Below, one piece after another: positions 62,861 to 64,000 of a stretch of DNA of 64,000 bases (its first letter is position 1; the number at the start of each line of letters is the position of its first letter). The stretch lies in NCBI GenBank assembly GCA_963709655.1, contig CAVPXF010000053.1, forward strand, positions 496,001 through 560,000. Direction: 5' to 3'. Made by a program: the position numbers and the translations under genes. Source of the DNA: Roseiarcus sp963709655 (GTDB lineage: Bacteria > Pseudomonadota > Alphaproteobacteria > Rhizobiales > Beijerinckiaceae). Under the pieces are notes generated by a model. That model searched no databases, was not told the DNA's origin, and worked only from the letters and a program-made list of their open reading frames with translations.

Positions 62861-64000
62861 TGATCGCCAGGACCGAGCTTCTGGGGATGAAGAAGATCGT
62901 CAGCGAGGACGCGGTCCGGCGCGCCTTCAAGGCGATCGACGAGCAGGAAGGAGCCGTCTGGCTGCGCCGACACCTGCAATATTGTGTGGAGCCGCTGCTG
63001 GCCGAGCCCTGGATTCTCGACGTCGATACGACGATCAAGCCGCTCGACGGTCATCAGGAAGGGGCGGTTCTCGGCTACAATCCCAAGAAGCCGGGGCGTC
63101 CAAGCCACTGCTATCACACGTATTCGATGGCTTCGACGCGTCTCGTCCTCGATGTCGATGTCAGTCCCGGCGACGAGCATGCGTCCAGACACAGCGCGCC
63201 GAGCCTGTGGGCGCTCATCGATCGTTTGCCGCGCGACCTGTGGCCGGCTTTGTTGCGGGGCGATCGGGGCTTCGGCAACGAGGAGATCATGCGCGAGGCG
63301 GAGGCGCGGGCGCTTCCGTTTCTCTTGAAACTGCGGCTGACCGCCAACGTCAAGCGCATGATCGAGAAGCTCGCCTCGGCGCGCGAATGGGTCGACGCCG
63401 GCCAGGCCCCCGGGTCGAAGAGCCCGGGGGAAGGTTCGGCTTGTGGGCTGGAGCCGCCAGCGGCGCGTGATCGTGCTCAGGCGACGCCTGAAGGACGCCG
63501 TGGGGCTTCACTTAAGCGACGATGGCGGCCCGCCGCAACTTGCGTTCATCGAGATCGGCGAAGCGGCGGAAGTCTACGAATACTCGGTTCTGGTCACCTC
63601 GCTCGATGAAGACACGGAGGCGTTCGGTCAGCTCTATCGCGACCGAGGCGACGGAGAGAATATTTTCGACGAGATGAAGAACCAATGGGGTTGGGGCGGC
63701 TACACGACGCATGACCTTGCCCGTTGCCGGCTCGCGGCCCGGCTGCTCGGGTTGTTTTACAACTGGTGGAACATCTTCGTCCGTCTCGCCGAGCCCGACT
63801 TCCACCGCGAGGCGATCACCAGCCGCCCGCTGTTCCTGACGGCGATCGCCACCCGCACGCGGCACGCACGACAAACGACGATCCGCGTGACGAGTTCGCA
63901 CGCCAAAGCTGAGGCTCGCCGCCAAGGCGCTTGCGGCCGTCGCCGCCTTCCTGCGCGGCCTGGCCAAAAATGCGGAGCAGTTGACCCGCCTGCAAAAATG
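62861..64000 (+). mobile_element. IS1380-type transposase, 5' truncated and frameshifted, runs off the window
   Basis: Directly after the integrase tail the frame continues as a DDE transposase of the IS1380 family: PWILDVDTTIKPLDGHQEGA (first Asp), GYNPKKPGRPSHCYHTYSMA, then LLRGDRGFGNEEIM (second Asp). A shift near 63430 moves to the next frame (VGWSRQRRVIVLRRRL, then ENIFDEMKNQWGWGGYTT with the Glu). Another shift near 63909 leads to LRLAAKALAAVAAFLRGLAK at the window edge. The N-terminal 80-100 residues are missing. It is an inactive fragment fused to the integrase relic. Confidence 0.85.

Overview
This 64 kb window is high-GC DNA from an alphaproteobacterium, most likely of the order Hyphomicrobiales (Beijerinckiaceae/Methylocystaceae-like). 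The evidence is an Omp25/31-type beta-barrel, a DUF1489 protein, a short phasin behind PhaR-like sites, a Pro-rich TolA, Rhizobiales-type palindromic intergenic repeats and a 'CCCCTCATCC'-type repeat. This is inferred from gene content; no rRNA or tRNA gene was seen.

Layout. 1-4.6 kb: xylose isomerase (xylA), divergent from a pentose-type ABC transporter whose binding-protein gene is frameshifted. 4.8-9.7 kb: RlpA-like protein, ClC chloride channel, and a purine-breakdown pair (allantoate amidohydrolase-type enzyme and urate oxidase PuuD); the next urate enzyme, HiuH, lies at 25.6 kb. 9.9-14.1 kb: tolQ-tolR-tolA-tolB with an extra lipoprotein gene carrying a second copy of the TolA C-terminal domain, and no pal. 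14.1-15.0 kb: mazE, a broken mazF and a small monooxygenase-like gene. 15.0-17.9 kb: an AT-richer island with unknown genes, a nonsense-interrupted small gene and three copies of a ~63-bp repeat. 17.9-19.2 kb: an HTH protein with 180-bp tandem repeats. 19.3-25.1 kb: pyruvate dehydrogenase operon aceE-aceF-lpdA of the homodimeric-E1 type.

25.3-32 kb is accessory: palindromic repeats, hiuH, a secreted protein divergent from a membrane LytTR regulator, a second 3' half of hiuH, a frameshifted condensation-type acyltransferase, and a TetR regulator with an Acg-type oxidoreductase that share an operator. 32.1-35.4 kb: marR-emrA-emrB efflux operon with a MarR-type palindrome. 35.6-37.3 kb: a small secreted protein with a natural 24-histidine tail, a conserved hypothetical gene and a frameshifted EthD-like gene.

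37.3-48.6 kb is the division and cell wall (dcw) cluster mraZ-rsmH-ftsL-ftsI-murE-murF-mraY-murD-ftsW-murG, all on the minus strand. A promoter with three 10-bp-spaced TGGG boxes precedes mraZ, and the cluster stops at murG. 48.9-60.5 kb: GNAT-like protein, HIT hydrolase, DUF1614 membrane protein, outer-membrane barrel, clpS-clpA, phasin, a D,D-carboxypeptidase with SPOR domain, a J-domain membrane protein, a VWA-like protein and DUF1489. 60.7-64 kb: a three-repeat tail-collar protein with a PEP-CTERM tail, then a decayed integrase fused to a frameshifted IS1380-type transposase that runs off the window.

A recurring feature is gene breakage in dispensable genes: the sugar-binding protein, mazF, the acyltransferase, the EthD-like gene and the transposase all change frame in the same sense (net +1), while the long housekeeping operons are intact. 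The likeliest places for new biology are the TolA-domain lipoprotein, the 180-bp repeat protein, the collar/PEP-CTERM protein, the repeat-bearing island at 15-18 kb and the hiuH duplication around the LytTR pair.
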